Notes: a model not told the origin generated them from the sequence alone. A stretch of 64,000 nucleotides of DNA from UBA1756 sp045130235 (GCA_045130235.1 JBGUPJ010000026.1:15186-79185); one strand, 5' to 3'. Positions 8,068 to 17,831 are shown, counted from the first letter of the stretch. Made by a program: numbers and translations.

Positions 8068-9891
8068 GTGCAGAAAATCAAAAATATAGCCATCATCGCC
8101 CACGTTGACCACGGCAAAACTACGCTCGTGGATCGTTTCCTTTACCAGAGCAACCTGTTCCGCAAGGACCAGCAACAGCAGGAGTTGTTGCTCGACAACA
8201 ACGATCTGGAGCGCGAACGCGGCATCACTATCTTGTCGAAGAATGTTTCCGTAAGATATAAGGACTACAAAATCAACATCATCGACACTCCCGGCCACAG
8301 CGACTTTGGCGGTGAGGTGGAGCGCGTGCTGAACATGGCCGACGGCGTGCTGCTGATTGTGGACGCTTTGGAAGGCCCCATGCCGCAAACGCGTTTCGTG
8401 TGCCAGAAAGCCATCGAAATGGGACTGAAACCCATTGTGGTCATCAACAAAGTAGATAAGCCCAACTGCAATCCAGAGTTGGCGCAAGAGGCTGTGTTTG
8501 AGCTGATGTTCAACCTCGGAGCCACCGACGACCAGCTGGATTTCCCCACAGTGTATGGCTCGGCCAAGCAGGGCTGGATGGGCCCCGACTGGAGAACTCC
8601 CACCGAGGACGTGAGCTATCTTTTGGAAAAAATCATTGAAGTGATTCCCGACCCGAAAGTGGAAGAAGGTAACCTTCAGATGATGATCTCCTCATTGGAC
8701 TACTCCTCCTACGTAGGACGTATCGCCATCGGCAAACTGAAGAGAGGCACTCTGGACTGGGGGCAAAATGTTACGCTGGTGAAGCGCGACGGCACTCGTA
8801 TCCAATCCAAAATCAAGGAGTTATATGTTTTTGAGGGGCTGGGAAAAGAGAAGATGAAACAGACCATCTACCCCGGCGAAATCTGCGCTGTGTTGGGTTT
8901 GGACAACTTCGATATTGGCGATACCATTGCCGACTTTGAAAATCCGGAACCGCTTCCGCCCATCAAGGTGGACGAGCCGACCATGAGCATGTTGTTCACC
9001 ATCAACAACTCACCTTTCTTCGGAAAAGAGGGTAAATATGTAACTTCCAGACATTTGCGCGACAGACTTTTCCTCGAATTGGAGAAAAACCTGGCTTTGC
9101 GTGTAGAGGAAACTGACTCCCCCGACCGTTTGAACGTATTCGGCCGTGGCATTCTGCACTTGTCGGTGCTTATCGAGACCATGCGTCGCGAAGGCTACGA
9201 ATTGCAAGTAGGTCAACCTCAAGTAATTGTAAAAGAGATTGACGGTGTAAAATGCGAACCCGTAGAGCAGTTGACCGTGCTGGTGCCCGAAGAGTTCTCC
9301 AGCCGTGTCATCGACTACGTTTCGCGCCGGAAAGGCACCATGACCTCTATGGATACCGTCGGCGACCGCATCCACCTCAACTTTGAGATTCCGTCGCGCG
9401 GTATCATCGGTCTGCGTAACCAGGTGCTCACCGCCACCGAAGGCGAGGCCATCATGTCGCACCGTTTCTTGGAATACCAGCCGTGGAAGGGCGAAATTCC
9501 AGGCCGTCATTGCGGCGCGCTCATCTCCATGGAGACCGGCCAGTCGTTCCCGTACGCCATCAACAAGCTGCAAGACCGCGGCTCGTTCTTCATCGAGCCC
9601 AACGACATGGTGTATGAGGGACAGGTCATCGGCGAGCACATCCGTCAGGATGACTTGGTGATTAATGTGTGTAAGTCGAAGCAGCTCAGCAACATGCGTG
9701 CAGCTGGTTCGGACGAAAAGATGCGCATTGCTCCTGCCGTGAAGCTCTCGTTGGAAGAGTACATGGAGTTCATCGCCAATGATGAGTACCTTGAAGTCAC
9801 TCCCAAGTCGTTGAGAGTCAGAAAAATCATCCTGAACGATATTGAGCGCAAGCGTGCCCGCCAGCGTGCGGAGGCCGCCAACGAAGAATAA
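8068..9891 (+). CDS. typA: Ribosome-associated GTPase TypA/BipA
   Basis: This 607-residue translational GTPase of the EF-G group acts in 50S assembly and stress adaptation in other bacteria. G-domain motifs are AHVDHGKTTL (residues 11-20), RGIT (51-54), DTPGH (73-77) and NKVDK (127-131). An EF-Tu-like domain 2 follows, then EF-G domains III and V-like parts and the BipA-specific C-terminal domain. The start is a GTG: the frame opens MQKIKNIAIIAHVDHG, exactly where family members begin, and no in-frame ATG lies nearby. The next gene starts 20 bases after the stop. Confidence 0.95.
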   Translation: MQKIKNIAIIAHVDHGKTTLVDRFLYQSNLFRKDQQQQELLLDNNDLERERGITILSKNVSVRYKDYKINIIDTPGHSDFGGEVERVLNMADGVLLIVDALEGPMPQTRFVCQKAIEMGLKPIVVINKVDKPNCNPELAQEAVFELMFNLGATDDQLDFPTVYGSAKQGWMGPDWRTPTEDVSYLLEKIIEVIPDPKVEEGNLQMMISSLDYSSYVGRIAIGKLKRGTLDWGQNVTLVKRDGTRIQSKIKELYVFEGLGKEKMKQTIYPGEICAVLGLDNFDIGDTIADFENPEPLPPIKVDEPTMSMLFTINNSPFFGKEGKYVTSRHLRDRLFLELEKNLALRVEETDSPDRLNVFGRGILHLSVLIETMRREGYELQVGQPQVIVKEIDGVKCEPVEQLTVLVPEEFSSRVIDYVSRRKGTMTSMDTVGDRIHLNFEIPSRGIIGLRNQVLTATEGEAIMSHRFLEYQPWKGEIPGRHCGALISMETGQSFPYAINKLQDRGSFFIEPNDMVYEGQVIGEHIRQDDLVINVCKSKQLSNMRAAGSDEKMRIAPAVKLSLEEYMEFIANDEYLEVTPKSLRVRKIILNDIERKRARQRAEAANEE

Positions 9892-9911
9892 ACCATTCCA
9901 AAACACCTGCG

Positions 9912-10856
9912 ATGAGCAACGAGACCAAACCCTACGCGATCGGCATTGACATGGGCGGCACCAACACCGACATCGGGCTGGTGGACCGCGACGGACATTG
10001 TCTGGCGCGCAAGAACCTGCCGATGTGCCGTTACACGGAAATCGGAGCGTATGTAGCCGACGTGGCGGCTGCGATTCACCAGTTAGTAGCCGATAGAAAC
10101 CTCACCTTCAGCGAGATAGCAGGAGCCGGCATCGGGGCGCCGAACGGCAACTTTTTCACCGGCTGCATTGAGCACGCCTCCAACCTCGTCTTCACGGGAG
10201 TGGTTCCGTTAGCGAAACTGTTGGGCGAGCAACTGCCGGTGCCGGTAGCGCTGACCAACGATGCCAACGCGGCGGCCTTGGGAGAGAAGGTGTATGGCGG
10301 GGCCCGCAACATGAACGACTTCATCGTCATCACGCTCGGCACGGGCGTGGGCAGCGGCATTTTTGCCGACGGCAAGTTGGTATATGGCCACGACGGTTTT
10401 GGTGGCGAGGTGGGGCACACCATCCTGCACCCCGGCGGTCGGTTGTGTACCTGCGGACGGAAAGGCTGTTTGGAAGAGTACGCCTCAGCACGCGGTATCA
10501 TTCAGAATTACAGAGAGGTATGTGAAGAAAACAGACGTGAGGCCTACATCGAAGCTGACTGCCGCTGGCTGACGGAAGCGGCCAACAAGGGCGACATGAT
10601 GGCCATCCGCGCATGGGAGGTTACCGCATGGCACCTGGGTATCGGCATTGCCAATGCCGCCACCACGTTAGCACCGGAGGCTATCTTCCTGATGGGCGGC
10701 ATCCTCAATGCGGGGCGCTGGCTCATCGACCCACTGCGAGCGATTTTCAACGAGCACCTGCTCTGCATGCAGCGCGACAAGATCGCCATCCTTCCCACCC
10801 AACTCAACGCCAACGACGCTGCCATCCTCGGCGCAGCGGCCTTAGTACAACTGTAA
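9912..10856 (+). CDS. ROK-family sugar kinase (glucokinase-like)
   Basis: This 314-residue protein belongs to the ROK family of sugar kinases and repressors. It has no N-terminal helix-turn-helix, so it is the kinase type. Evidence: the ATP loop IDMGGTNTDIGLV (from residue 12), GAGIGAPNG, the sugar/catalytic NDANAAALGE (Asn116-Asp117), TLGTGVGSGI, GEVGHTIL and the zinc site CTCGRKGCLEE (Cys179, 181, 186). Phosphorylation of glucose or a related hexose at O6 is the likely reaction, but ManNAc or fructose cannot be excluded. The stop overlaps the ATG of the dGTPase gene by one base. Confidence 0.88.
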   Translation: MSNETKPYAIGIDMGGTNTDIGLVDRDGHCLARKNLPMCRYTEIGAYVADVAAAIHQLVADRNLTFSEIAGAGIGAPNGNFFTGCIEHASNLVFTGVVPLAKLLGEQLPVPVALTNDANAAALGEKVYGGARNMNDFIVITLGTGVGSGIFADGKLVYGHDGFGGEVGHTILHPGGRLCTCGRKGCLEEYASARGIIQNYREVCEENRREAYIEADCRWLTEAANKGDMMAIRAWEVTAWHLGIGIANAATTLAPEAIFLMGGILNAGRWLIDPLRAIFNEHLLCMQRDKIAILPTQLNANDAAILGAAALVQL

Positions 10857-12175
10857 TGATGGACTGGAACCGGCTCCTCACCACCGAACGCATCCGTCCG
10901 TCGCAGCGGCAGACCGATGCCCGCAACGCCTTCGAGAGCGACTTCGGGCGTATCATCTTCAGTCCGGCCACCCGCCGTATGCACGCCAAAACTCAGGTGT
11001 TTCCACTGACTGAAAACGACAACATTCATTCGCGCCTCACCCACTCATTAGAGGTGATGTCGGTGGGCCATTCGTTCAGCATCCGCTGCTGCGAAAGTCC
11101 TGTCATACAACAACGTGCGAACTGCGACACGCTGGAACTTTTCCGTAAAATCACCCTCATCTTGGAGAACGCTTGTCTCATCCACGACATCGGCAACCCG
11201 CCGTTCGGACATTTCGGAGAGACCGTCATCCAGGACTATTTCAAGGAGTTTTTCAGTCGGAAAGATGTGCCGTTGCAGTTGACGGAAGAGGAGCAGCGCG
11301 ACTTCATCCATTTCGATGGCAATGCGCAGGGGCTGCGTGTGCTCACCAAACTACAGAGTGTGAACGACTGTTATGGGTTGAACCTCACCTGCCCTACGTT
11401 GGCCGCCTGCGTCAAGTATCCCAACTTTGGTGCGATAGACAAAAGCCGAATTGAGACCAAAAAGGTAGGCGTTTTTCAGTCGGAAAAAACTTATTTACAG
11501 TCAATTGCAGAAAAATGCGGATTGATGGTGAATGGAAGGATGGTACGCCACCCGCTGTGCTATCTGGTGGAGGCCGCCGATTCCATCTGCTATCTCACCA
11601 TGGATTTAGAGGACGGTTTCAAGAACAATCTGTACAGTCTCGACATGCTGAGCGAGGCCATCGGGCAAGATTTTCCGCTAATTTACGACATTCTGAAAGA
11701 GGACATTCCCGATAAAGCCAAAATTACCAACATCCGTAATTCATTGATTACAAAATTAGTAGAGACTGCATTTCACAATTTTGAAGTTCATATTGAAGAA
11801 ATCGAGAAAGGGACATACAATCAAGAACTTATCTTTGCGGATTCTCCATTGGCGAATCATCTACAGATATTCTGCATTGAAAAAATCTTTTCCATTGAAA
11901 GCATTTACGAATTGGAAATGTTAGGCAGCCATGTACTGAGAGGGCTTTTGGACTTTTTCATCACATCATTATTTATCAAAGGAAAAGAATATCGAAAAAG
12001 AGCGCTTAAACTACTGTCTAATAGCATTGTAGAAGTGGCTCTGAAAGAGTGTGAAGTGGCACGATTTGAGGAGTTGCCCGACTATTACCAACTGCGCGTG
12101 GTAGTGGATCATCTGTCGGGAATGACGGACCGCTACGCACTGAAAGTTTTCCGTAAAATTTCAGGGATGAATTGA
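10856..12175 (+). CDS. dgt: Deoxyguanosinetriphosphate triphosphohydrolase (HD domain)
   Basis: This 439-residue enzyme is predicted to hydrolyse dGTP to deoxyguanosine and triphosphate. The N-terminus (DWNRLLTTERIRP, then FESDFGRIIFSPATRRM) is typical of the dGTPase family. The metal-binding HD residues lie in THSLEVMSVG and LIHDIGNPPFGHFGE. A start at 10856 (or 10859, adjacent ATGs) gives the family N-terminus. The frame is open further upstream, but that part overlaps the ROK gene and has no family similarity. The last ~40% has lower-GC codon usage than the start. The one-base overlap with the ROK kinase implies co-transcription. Confidence 0.9.
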   Translation: MMDWNRLLTTERIRPSQRQTDARNAFESDFGRIIFSPATRRMHAKTQVFPLTENDNIHSRLTHSLEVMSVGHSFSIRCCESPVIQQRANCDTLELFRKITLILENACLIHDIGNPPFGHFGETVIQDYFKEFFSRKDVPLQLTEEEQRDFIHFDGNAQGLRVLTKLQSVNDCYGLNLTCPTLAACVKYPNFGAIDKSRIETKKVGVFQSEKTYLQSIAEKCGLMVNGRMVRHPLCYLVEAADSICYLTMDLEDGFKNNLYSLDMLSEAIGQDFPLIYDILKEDIPDKAKITNIRNSLITKLVETAFHNFEVHIEEIEKGTYNQELIFADSPLANHLQIFCIEKIFSIESIYELEMLGSHVLRGLLDFFITSLFIKGKEYRKRALKLLSNSIVEVALKECEVARFEELPDYYQLRVVVDHLSGMTDRYALKVFRKISGMN

Positions 12176-12207
12176 GTTGTGGCTGCGGTGCATTGGAAGA
12201 TTTGTTG

Positions 12208-12216
12208 TAAATTTGC
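12208..12216 (+). promoter_or_regulatory. Putative Bacteroidota -7 box for rfbD
   Basis: TAAATTTGC matches TAnnTTTG and ends 27 bases before the chosen rfbD ATG. Its position inside the longer open frame argues against the non-ATG upstream start at 12177. Confidence 0.55.
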
Positions 12217-12242
12217 AAACTGAAAAATTCTACACCTTTAAC

Positions 12243-13145
12243 ATGCAGCAAAACGTCCTCGTAACCGGTGCTAACGGTCAGTTAGGCAAAAGCTTACAAG
12301 CCCTTGCACCCCAATATTCTGAAGATTTCCGCTTCATTTTCACGGATGTGGAAGAGTTGGACATCACGCAGCCGGATGCCATACGGGAGATGATGCGGCG
12401 CGAAAAGGTGCAGTGCATCATCAATGCGGCGGCGTACACGGCGGTAGATAAGGCCGAGAGTGATGTGGAGAAGGCCTACCTGCTGAACGAGACGGCGGTT
12501 GCACATCTGGCCCAAGCCGCACAAGAATCGAATGCCCTACTCATACACGTATCCACAGACTATGTATTTGACGGTCAGAGCAAAACGCCCTACACGCCCG
12601 ACATGATGCCGAATCCATTATCGGTATATGGGAAGTCGAAATGGGCGGGCGAACAGGCCATCATGCGCAGTGGCTGCAAGGCCGTGATTGTGCGTACCGA
12701 ATGGCTCTACTCTCCTTACGGCAACAACTTTGTGAAGACTATGCTGCGGTTGGCTTCCACCAAAGAAAGCATCGGCGTGGTGAACGACCAGGTGGGCTGT
12801 CCCACTTTGGCGGCCGACTTGGCAAACCTTCTCATCCGCATCCTACAACAATCTGATAATCTGAAAGATGTGTCAGTATATCATTTTGCTAACAGAGGAA
12901 AATGCTCGTGGTATGACTTCGCCTGTGAGATTATGCAGTTGGCTGAAAAAGAGATGGGAAAACGCTGCCAAGTCAATCCCATCAGCACGGCTGAATACCC
13001 CACGGCGGCCACAAGACCCAACTTTTCGCTTTTCGACCTGTCTAAAACGGCACAAGACTTCCACTTCGACATTCCCGACTGGCGGGACAGTCTCCGGGCC
13101 GTCTTCCCGCAAATCTGCCATAACTTCCTGAACGACATTCGATAA
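12243..13145 (+). CDS. rfbD: dTDP-4-dehydrorhamnose reductase
   Basis: This 300-residue NAD(P)H-dependent SDR enzyme makes the last step to dTDP-L-rhamnose for LPS or capsule. The Rossmann motif is VTGANGQLG near the N-terminus. Also visible are NAAAYTAVDKAE, HVSTDYVFDG, the active-site YGKSKWAGE (Tyr-x-x-x-Lys) and RTEWLYSPYGNNFVKTM. The frame extends upstream to a TTG at 12177, but the ATG at 12243 places the Rossmann loop at its usual position and lies downstream of a good promoter box. The other rml/rfb genes are not in the window. Confidence 0.93.
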   Translation: MQQNVLVTGANGQLGKSLQALAPQYSEDFRFIFTDVEELDITQPDAIREMMRREKVQCIINAAAYTAVDKAESDVEKAYLLNETAVAHLAQAAQESNALLIHVSTDYVFDGQSKTPYTPDMMPNPLSVYGKSKWAGEQAIMRSGCKAVIVRTEWLYSPYGNNFVKTMLRLASTKESIGVVNDQVGCPTLAADLANLLIRILQQSDNLKDVSVYHFANRGKCSWYDFACEIMQLAEKEMGKRCQVNPISTAEYPTAATRPNFSLFDLSKTAQDFHFDIPDWRDSLRAVFPQICHNFLNDIR

Positions 13146-13164
13146 CCTACAAAAAAGTACAGTT

Positions 13165-13806
13165 ATGAAAAAGATTATCGTCATCCTGATCATGCTAAGC
13201 CTCACGGTGGTGGGTGTTGCCCAAAAAACCGACGGGGGCGCCAATGCCATCATGCAAGAGCTGGACACCAAGTACAAAGGTTTCACCACGATGAAGATCA
13301 ACTACACCTACAAGGCCGAAAAGGAGAAAAAGACCTTGTCGGCCTTGTCGGGTGTGGCGCTCATCAAAGGTGACAAATACTACATCACTTTTGATGACCA
13401 AGTTTTTTATTGTGACGGAACCACGATGTGGAACTACCAAAAATCCACCAACGAGGTTTCGATATACGACTATGAGGAGAGCGACGATGACGCATTGAAT
13501 CCAGCTAAAATGCTGGCTACCTGGTCGAAAGAATTCAATGCTAAATTCATACGTGAAGATAACGAGAAGAACAAGACCGTGCAAATCATCGACCTCACTC
13601 CTAAAAATGGACAATCGTATTACAAAATCAGAATTGTGGTGGATAAGGTGAAGAAAGAGATTATACGCACCTCCATTTACGAAAAAGACAACACCATTTA
13701 CACCTACTATTTTGACACTTTCACGACCAATACCGCATTGGACGACAGCAATTTCAAATTCAATGCGTCGAAATTCCCTGGTGTGGAAGTCAATGATATG
13801 AGATAA
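13165..13806 (+). CDS. LolA-like outer-membrane lipoprotein carrier family protein
   Basis: This 213-residue protein has a signal peptide (MKKIIVILIMLSLTVVGVAQ) and a body with the unclosed beta-barrel pattern of the LolA family: ANAIMQELDTKYKGFTTMKINYTY, then GVALIKGDKYYI, DGTTMWNYQ, and the NPAKMLATWSKEF helix. It is presumed to be a periplasmic chaperone carrying lipoproteins to the outer membrane, although Bacteroidota have several LolA-like proteins and the substrate is uncertain. It lies 19 bases after rfbD and 1 base before tamL. Confidence 0.8.
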   Translation: MKKIIVILIMLSLTVVGVAQKTDGGANAIMQELDTKYKGFTTMKINYTYKAEKEKKTLSALSGVALIKGDKYYITFDDQVFYCDGTTMWNYQKSTNEVSIYDYEESDDDALNPAKMLATWSKEFNAKFIREDNEKNKTVQIIDLTPKNGQSYYKIRIVVDKVKKEIIRTSIYEKDNTIYTYYFDTFTTNTALDDSNFKFNASKFPGVEVNDMR

Positions 13807-13807
13807 T

Positions 13808-16249
13808 ATGCGAAGACTCCTGTTCCCCCTTCTTATTCTTGCTCTGCTGCTGAGTGCGTGCAACCCGTCGAAGCACCTGCAGGATGGCGAGTACATGCTG
13901 ACCAAGAACAGCGTGAAAGTGGTGGACAAAAATCGGGATGTCTTGTTCGATGACCTTTACTATATGGTGCGCCCCATCACCAACAAGAAATTCTTGGATG
14001 TATTCCCTATCCGTACTAGTCTGTATGTCAACAATTTGCCTAAAACCGACTCGGCAGGCAATGTCATCAAGGACACGAAATTCATGCAGAAGATGCGCAA
14101 TGCTGGTGAGGAGCCGGTACTGTTGGACACCACGATGGTCGCCTATTCCATAGACCAGATCTATACTGCCACCAAAAACTGGGGATATTTTGAGGCAAAA
14201 GCCTGGGACACCATCATTTACAAAGATCCGAACCGTTGGCATCCGCGCCGACACAAGGCTGAAGTCATCTACTATGTGGAAGCTGGAGAACCATATTATG
14301 TTAGAGACATCCGTTATTTTGTAGATATTTTCGAATATAAACGCATCATCCAAAAAGACACGGTGAACCGGCTCATCAACCCGGGCGACAAATACAATGC
14401 CGAGACATTGTTGGAAGAGAGAGACCGCATTGTTGGCAACATTCGTGACAATGGGTACTATTATGTTACCAACGACATCGTCTCCTTCACCATCGACACC
14501 ATCCATGCTGCAGATTACCGCGACAAGAAAGGCCACAAGACACTGGTAATCAACATTCTTGTAAACTTCAACCGTATTAAAGACCCCATTATCAAAGAGA
14601 ATCACGCTTATAAATTCTACTTCAACGATGTGACGATCTACCCGAACTACAATCCCGATTTAGATTCGGCACAACTGCAGACCACCAAGTATAATCGCAG
14701 CAGAACCGACAAGACCAAGTACTTTATTATCTCGGCACGTCGCGACTCCATTCCCAAGAATGCGAAAGACAAACCCGTGCGAGACATCAGACCGAGAATC
14801 TTAGTGGACAACATTCTCACTAAAAAGGATGTGCTATATTCGGAATCGTTGGTTACCCGCTCACGCAAGAAATTAAGCGACCTACGGAATTTCAGCTACT
14901 TGGACATTGTGCTGGTGGAGAACCCCAAAAAGCGCGACTCCACCAATCGTACAGGTCAATTGGATGCCTATTATTATCTGAAACGCAACAAGTTGCACTC
15001 CCTTTCTGTAGAATTTGAAGCCCGAAGCGACAAAACCGACCTGTCGCTCACCTACTCCAACAAGAATCTGTTCCGCAGTGCGGAGTACTTCAACATCAAT
15101 GTATATGGCGGTTTAGGGTTCCGCATCCGCACCAAGACTGAGGAAGAGCCTGCGGCTTTCGTGTTGGAGAACAAGGAAATAGGTGCGGAGGCCTCGTTGG
15201 ATTTCCGCCGATTGCTTTTCTTCAGAAAAACACAGAAAATTGACGCCACCACCTACGGCACCTCAGTCAAAATTGGTGCCCATTATGAAAACAGCTACCT
15301 ATACAACCGTGGTATCTACAACGCAGCCATCGTATATACGCTGGCTTACACCGCCAACCTTACCCACACCATCACGCCAGCTGATTTGAGTATCATTGAT
15401 ATCCAGCCGAAGGGAGATGAATTTTACGAAGTTATGTCTCTCTATTCCAAAGACTTCCAATCGAAATACAAAGACAACATCCTTTTATCATTCAAATACG
15501 GTCTCACCTACACCCATCCCTTTTCAAATCCCCGCAATTCATTGATTATCAGATTAAAATTAGAGTCATCGGGAATGTTATTGTCTGCCATCTGTGCGAT
15601 GGCCAATGCTCCCAAAGATGACAACGGGCACTATCTGATTGCCAAGCGCAACTATGGTAATTTCGAGTTGGCGGAGATTGACCTGCGGTACAATTACACC
15701 ATCAACAAAAAGAACTCGGTGGCCACACGGTTTAACTTCGGAATCGGTTTACCGCTGTGGAACGCACACACCATGCCGTTTGAAAAGAGCTTTTACTTAG
15801 GTGGTTCCAACAGCATGAGAGCGTGGGACTACCGTACTTTGGGCCCCGGCTCGTACTACAATGAGGCGAATGAGAACCTTAAGAATGACATCCGCACGGG
15901 CGATATGAAATTGGAGATGAACTTGGAGTACCGCGGCACGCTGTACAAATTCATCAAATACGGACTGTTTGTGGATGCGGGTAACATCTGGCTGACACAC
16001 AAAGACGATGAGATGCCGAATGCGGAGTTCAACCTGAAACGTTTTTACAAGGAGATCGGTTTGGGTGCCGGAGCGGGTATCCGCTTGGATTTCAGTTTCT
16101 TTATCATCCGTGTGGATGTGGCCTTACCGATTTACGACCCCTGCAAAGCGGAGGGTGACCACTGGGTACAATTCAGGAAAAACGACGAGGGCAAGCTCAC
16201 CTGCAACCGGCCGCTCAACATCCTATTTGGTATTGGACACGCTTTTTAA
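13808..16249 (+). CDS. tamL: TamL-type outer-membrane assembly protein (BamA/TamA family lipoprotein)
   Basis: This 813-residue protein of the Omp85 superfamily has a lipoprotein signal ending LLLSAC (Cys17), followed by the NPSKHLQDGEYMLTKN start typical of Bacteroidota TamL. The lipid anchor distinguishes it from proteobacterial TamA. The first ~390 residues are POTRA-like. The rest is a 16-strand-type barrel with the Omp85 signature near residues 660-690 (FYLGGSNSMRAW, the family's GG...RG-like loop) and a C-terminal strand ending in GHAF. The family inserts outer-membrane proteins. No TamB homologue is visible. The gene is 1 base after the LolA-like gene, forming an envelope-assembly pair. 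Confidence 0.87.
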   Translation: MRRLLFPLLILALLLSACNPSKHLQDGEYMLTKNSVKVVDKNRDVLFDDLYYMVRPITNKKFLDVFPIRTSLYVNNLPKTDSAGNVIKDTKFMQKMRNAGEEPVLLDTTMVAYSIDQIYTATKNWGYFEAKAWDTIIYKDPNRWHPRRHKAEVIYYVEAGEPYYVRDIRYFVDIFEYKRIIQKDTVNRLINPGDKYNAETLLEERDRIVGNIRDNGYYYVTNDIVSFTIDTIHAADYRDKKGHKTLVINILVNFNRIKDPIIKENHAYKFYFNDVTIYPNYNPDLDSAQLQTTKYNRSRTDKTKYFIISARRDSIPKNAKDKPVRDIRPRILVDNILTKKDVLYSESLVTRSRKKLSDLRNFSYLDIVLVENPKKRDSTNRTGQLDAYYYLKRNKLHSLSVEFEARSDKTDLSLTYSNKNLFRSAEYFNINVYGGLGFRIRTKTEEEPAAFVLENKEIGAEASLDFRRLLFFRKTQKIDATTYGTSVKIGAHYENSYLYNRGIYNAAIVYTLAYTANLTHTITPADLSIIDIQPKGDEFYEVMSLYSKDFQSKYKDNILLSFKYGLTYTHPFSNPRNSLIIRLKLESSGMLLSAICAMANAPKDDNGHYLIAKRNYGNFELAEIDLRYNYTINKKNSVATRFNFGIGLPLWNAHTMPFEKSFYLGGSNSMRAWDYRTLGPGSYYNEANENLKNDIRTGDMKLEMNLEYRGTLYKFIKYGLFVDAGNIWLTHKDDEMPNAEFNLKRFYKEIGLGAGAGIRLDFSFFIIRVDVALPIYDPCKAEGDHWVQFRKNDEGKLTCNRPLNILFGIGHAF

Positions 16250-16251
16250 AT

Positions 16252-16320
16252 TGAGAGTTGAAAATTGAAAATTGAGAGTTAAGAAGTTAAGAAGTTAAGA
16301 GGTTAAGAATTAGGTTGTTA
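16252..16320 (+). repeat. Heptanucleotide intergenic array 3
   Basis: Four 7-bp units (TGAGAGT, TGAAAAT twice, TGAGAGT) at 16252-16279 are followed by 7-8-bp units of the TTAAGAAG type up to about 16310. The array fills the gap between tamL and the helicase gene. Confidence 0.7.
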
Positions 16321-16339
16321 GGGTAAATTGAGGAATGGA

Positions 16340-17776
16340 ATGAGTCCGTTGGAGTTTGCAAGGATATTCAGGAATCAGATTCCGTTTGAGCTGACGGCTT
16401 CGCAGGCGGTGGCGGCGCGTGCGCTCACCGAGTTTGTGTGCGAGCCGGAGGGTCATCAGTTATTCATTCTGAACGGATATGCGGGAACGGGCAAGACCAC
16501 GTTGGTGAGTGCGCTGGTACGCTCGTTGAAACAGGTACGCAAGAACTGCATCCTGCTGGCGCCGACGGGCCGGTCGGCGAAGGTTTTCTCCATCTATTCG
16601 GGCATGAAAGCCTATACGATACATAAATGTCTCTACTGGGTGAAAAGTCGTGACGGCATCAGCGAATTCTCGCGCCGTCCGAACCGATTAGTGAATACGC
16701 TTTTCATCGTTGATGAGGCCTCGATGATTGCCGACGGGGTGTCGGAGTCGTCACTGTTCGGCAACAACAGTCTGATGGACGACCTCTTCTCGTACGTCTT
16801 CGAGGGTTCAGGCTGTCAGCTGCTCTTAGTGGGCGACGGGGCGCAGTTGCCGCCCGTCAACTTCGAGGAGAGTCCGGCCTTGTCGATCGAGTACATCCAG
16901 CGCAACTTCTCATTATCGGCAGGACACGCCACGCTGACCGATGTGACGCGGCAGAACCGAGAGTCGGGCATCCTGTGCAACGCCTCACAGCTGCGGCAAC
17001 GCATGGAGGACGAAGCCTTCAGTTTCCCGATACTTCCCGCTCCTAAATTCCCTGACTGCGAGCGCATTAACGGGGAGGAGCTGGAGGAGTTGTTCAATGA
17101 GCTTTACGGCCGTTACTCACCCGAGGAGGTGGTTACCATCACCTATTCTAACAAAAGAGCCTACATCTACAACCAGGAGATCCGGCATAGGATTCTGTAT
17201 AAAGAGGAGGAGATTGCCGCCGGTGATTTGGTGATTGCGGTGAAAAACAACTATTTCTGGATTAAGGATGATGCAGAAGTGGGCTTCATCGCCAACGGAG
17301 ACAGCCTGGAGATACTATCCATTAACAAGATACAAGAGCTTTACGGTTTCCGGTTTGCGGATGTGACTGTGCGGTTGTGCGATTATCCCAATCATGGCGA
17401 CATTGACATCAAGATCATTTTGGAAAGTCTGACTTGTGAGGGAGCTTCTTTGAGCAGAGCTGATTTAGACAAATTGTATTACGCTGTCAGTGAAGACTAT
17501 GCGGACATACCCACCAAGCGGGAGCGCTACGCGAAGATGAAGGAAGATCCGTTTTTGAACGCTGTGCAAGTGAAATTCTCGTATGCGCTGACGTGCCACA
17601 AGACGCAGGGCGGGCAATGGCCGGTGGTGCTGCTAGACCAAGGCCTCATCCGCGACGGGGTACTCACCAAAAGTTATTTCCGGTGGCTTTATACGGCCCT
17701 CACCCGTGCCAGCTCGCAGGTATATCTGCTCAATTTTTCGGATAACTTCTTTGAAAAAGAAGACCTTACGGAATAA
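16340..17776 (+). CDS. RecD-like superfamily 1 DNA helicase / AAA ATPase
   Basis: This 478-residue ATPase carries the SF1B (RecD/TraA-like) helicase motifs: Walker A GYAGTGKTTL near residues 43-52, motif Ia LLAPTGRSAKVF, Walker B FIVDEASMI, motif III LLLVGDGAQLPPV, and at the C-terminus the UvrD_C_2-type SYALTCHKTQGGQWPVVLL, with YTALTRA (motif VI). It is shorter than RecD2 (no long N-terminal domain), as in many Bacteroidota AAA/viral-helicase-1-like proteins. The ATG at 16340 is preferred over a TTG 12 bases upstream. A role in DNA repair or replication restart is inferred. Confidence 0.85.
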   Translation: MSPLEFARIFRNQIPFELTASQAVAARALTEFVCEPEGHQLFILNGYAGTGKTTLVSALVRSLKQVRKNCILLAPTGRSAKVFSIYSGMKAYTIHKCLYWVKSRDGISEFSRRPNRLVNTLFIVDEASMIADGVSESSLFGNNSLMDDLFSYVFEGSGCQLLLVGDGAQLPPVNFEESPALSIEYIQRNFSLSAGHATLTDVTRQNRESGILCNASQLRQRMEDEAFSFPILPAPKFPDCERINGEELEELFNELYGRYSPEEVVTITYSNKRAYIYNQEIRHRILYKEEEIAAGDLVIAVKNNYFWIKDDAEVGFIANGDSLEILSINKIQELYGFRFADVTVRLCDYPNHGDIDIKIILESLTCEGASLSRADLDKLYYAVSEDYADIPTKRERYAKMKEDPFLNAVQVKFSYALTCHKTQGGQWPVVLLDQGLIRDGVLTKSYFRWLYTALTRASSQVYLLNFSDNFFEKEDLTE

Positions 17777-17831
17777 CAACTTACATTTTATAAAAAAAAC
17801 ATCACTTTGTTTTTTGTAAAAGAATAAGTTG
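17777..17831. repeat. Long imperfect inverted repeat between helicase and YiiX-like genes
   Basis: CAACTTA at 17777-17783 pairs with TAAGTTG at 17825-17831. Inside it, TTTTA and an A-run ending in C (about 17786-17800) pair with GTTTTTTGTAAAA (17809-17821), around a loop near 17801-17808. It abuts the -7 box at 17832. It could act as an A/T-rich terminator for the helicase gene or as an operator for the next promoter. Confidence 0.5.

Noticed and set aside
10613..10855. Upstream extension of the dGTPase frame
   Set aside because: It overlaps the well-supported ROK kinase and its translation has no family similarity. The ATG at 10856 gives the normal dGTPase N-terminus.
12177..12242. Upstream extension of the rfbD frame from a TTG
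   Set aside because: It includes the promoter-like box at 12208 and adds residues before the Rossmann loop that the family does not have.
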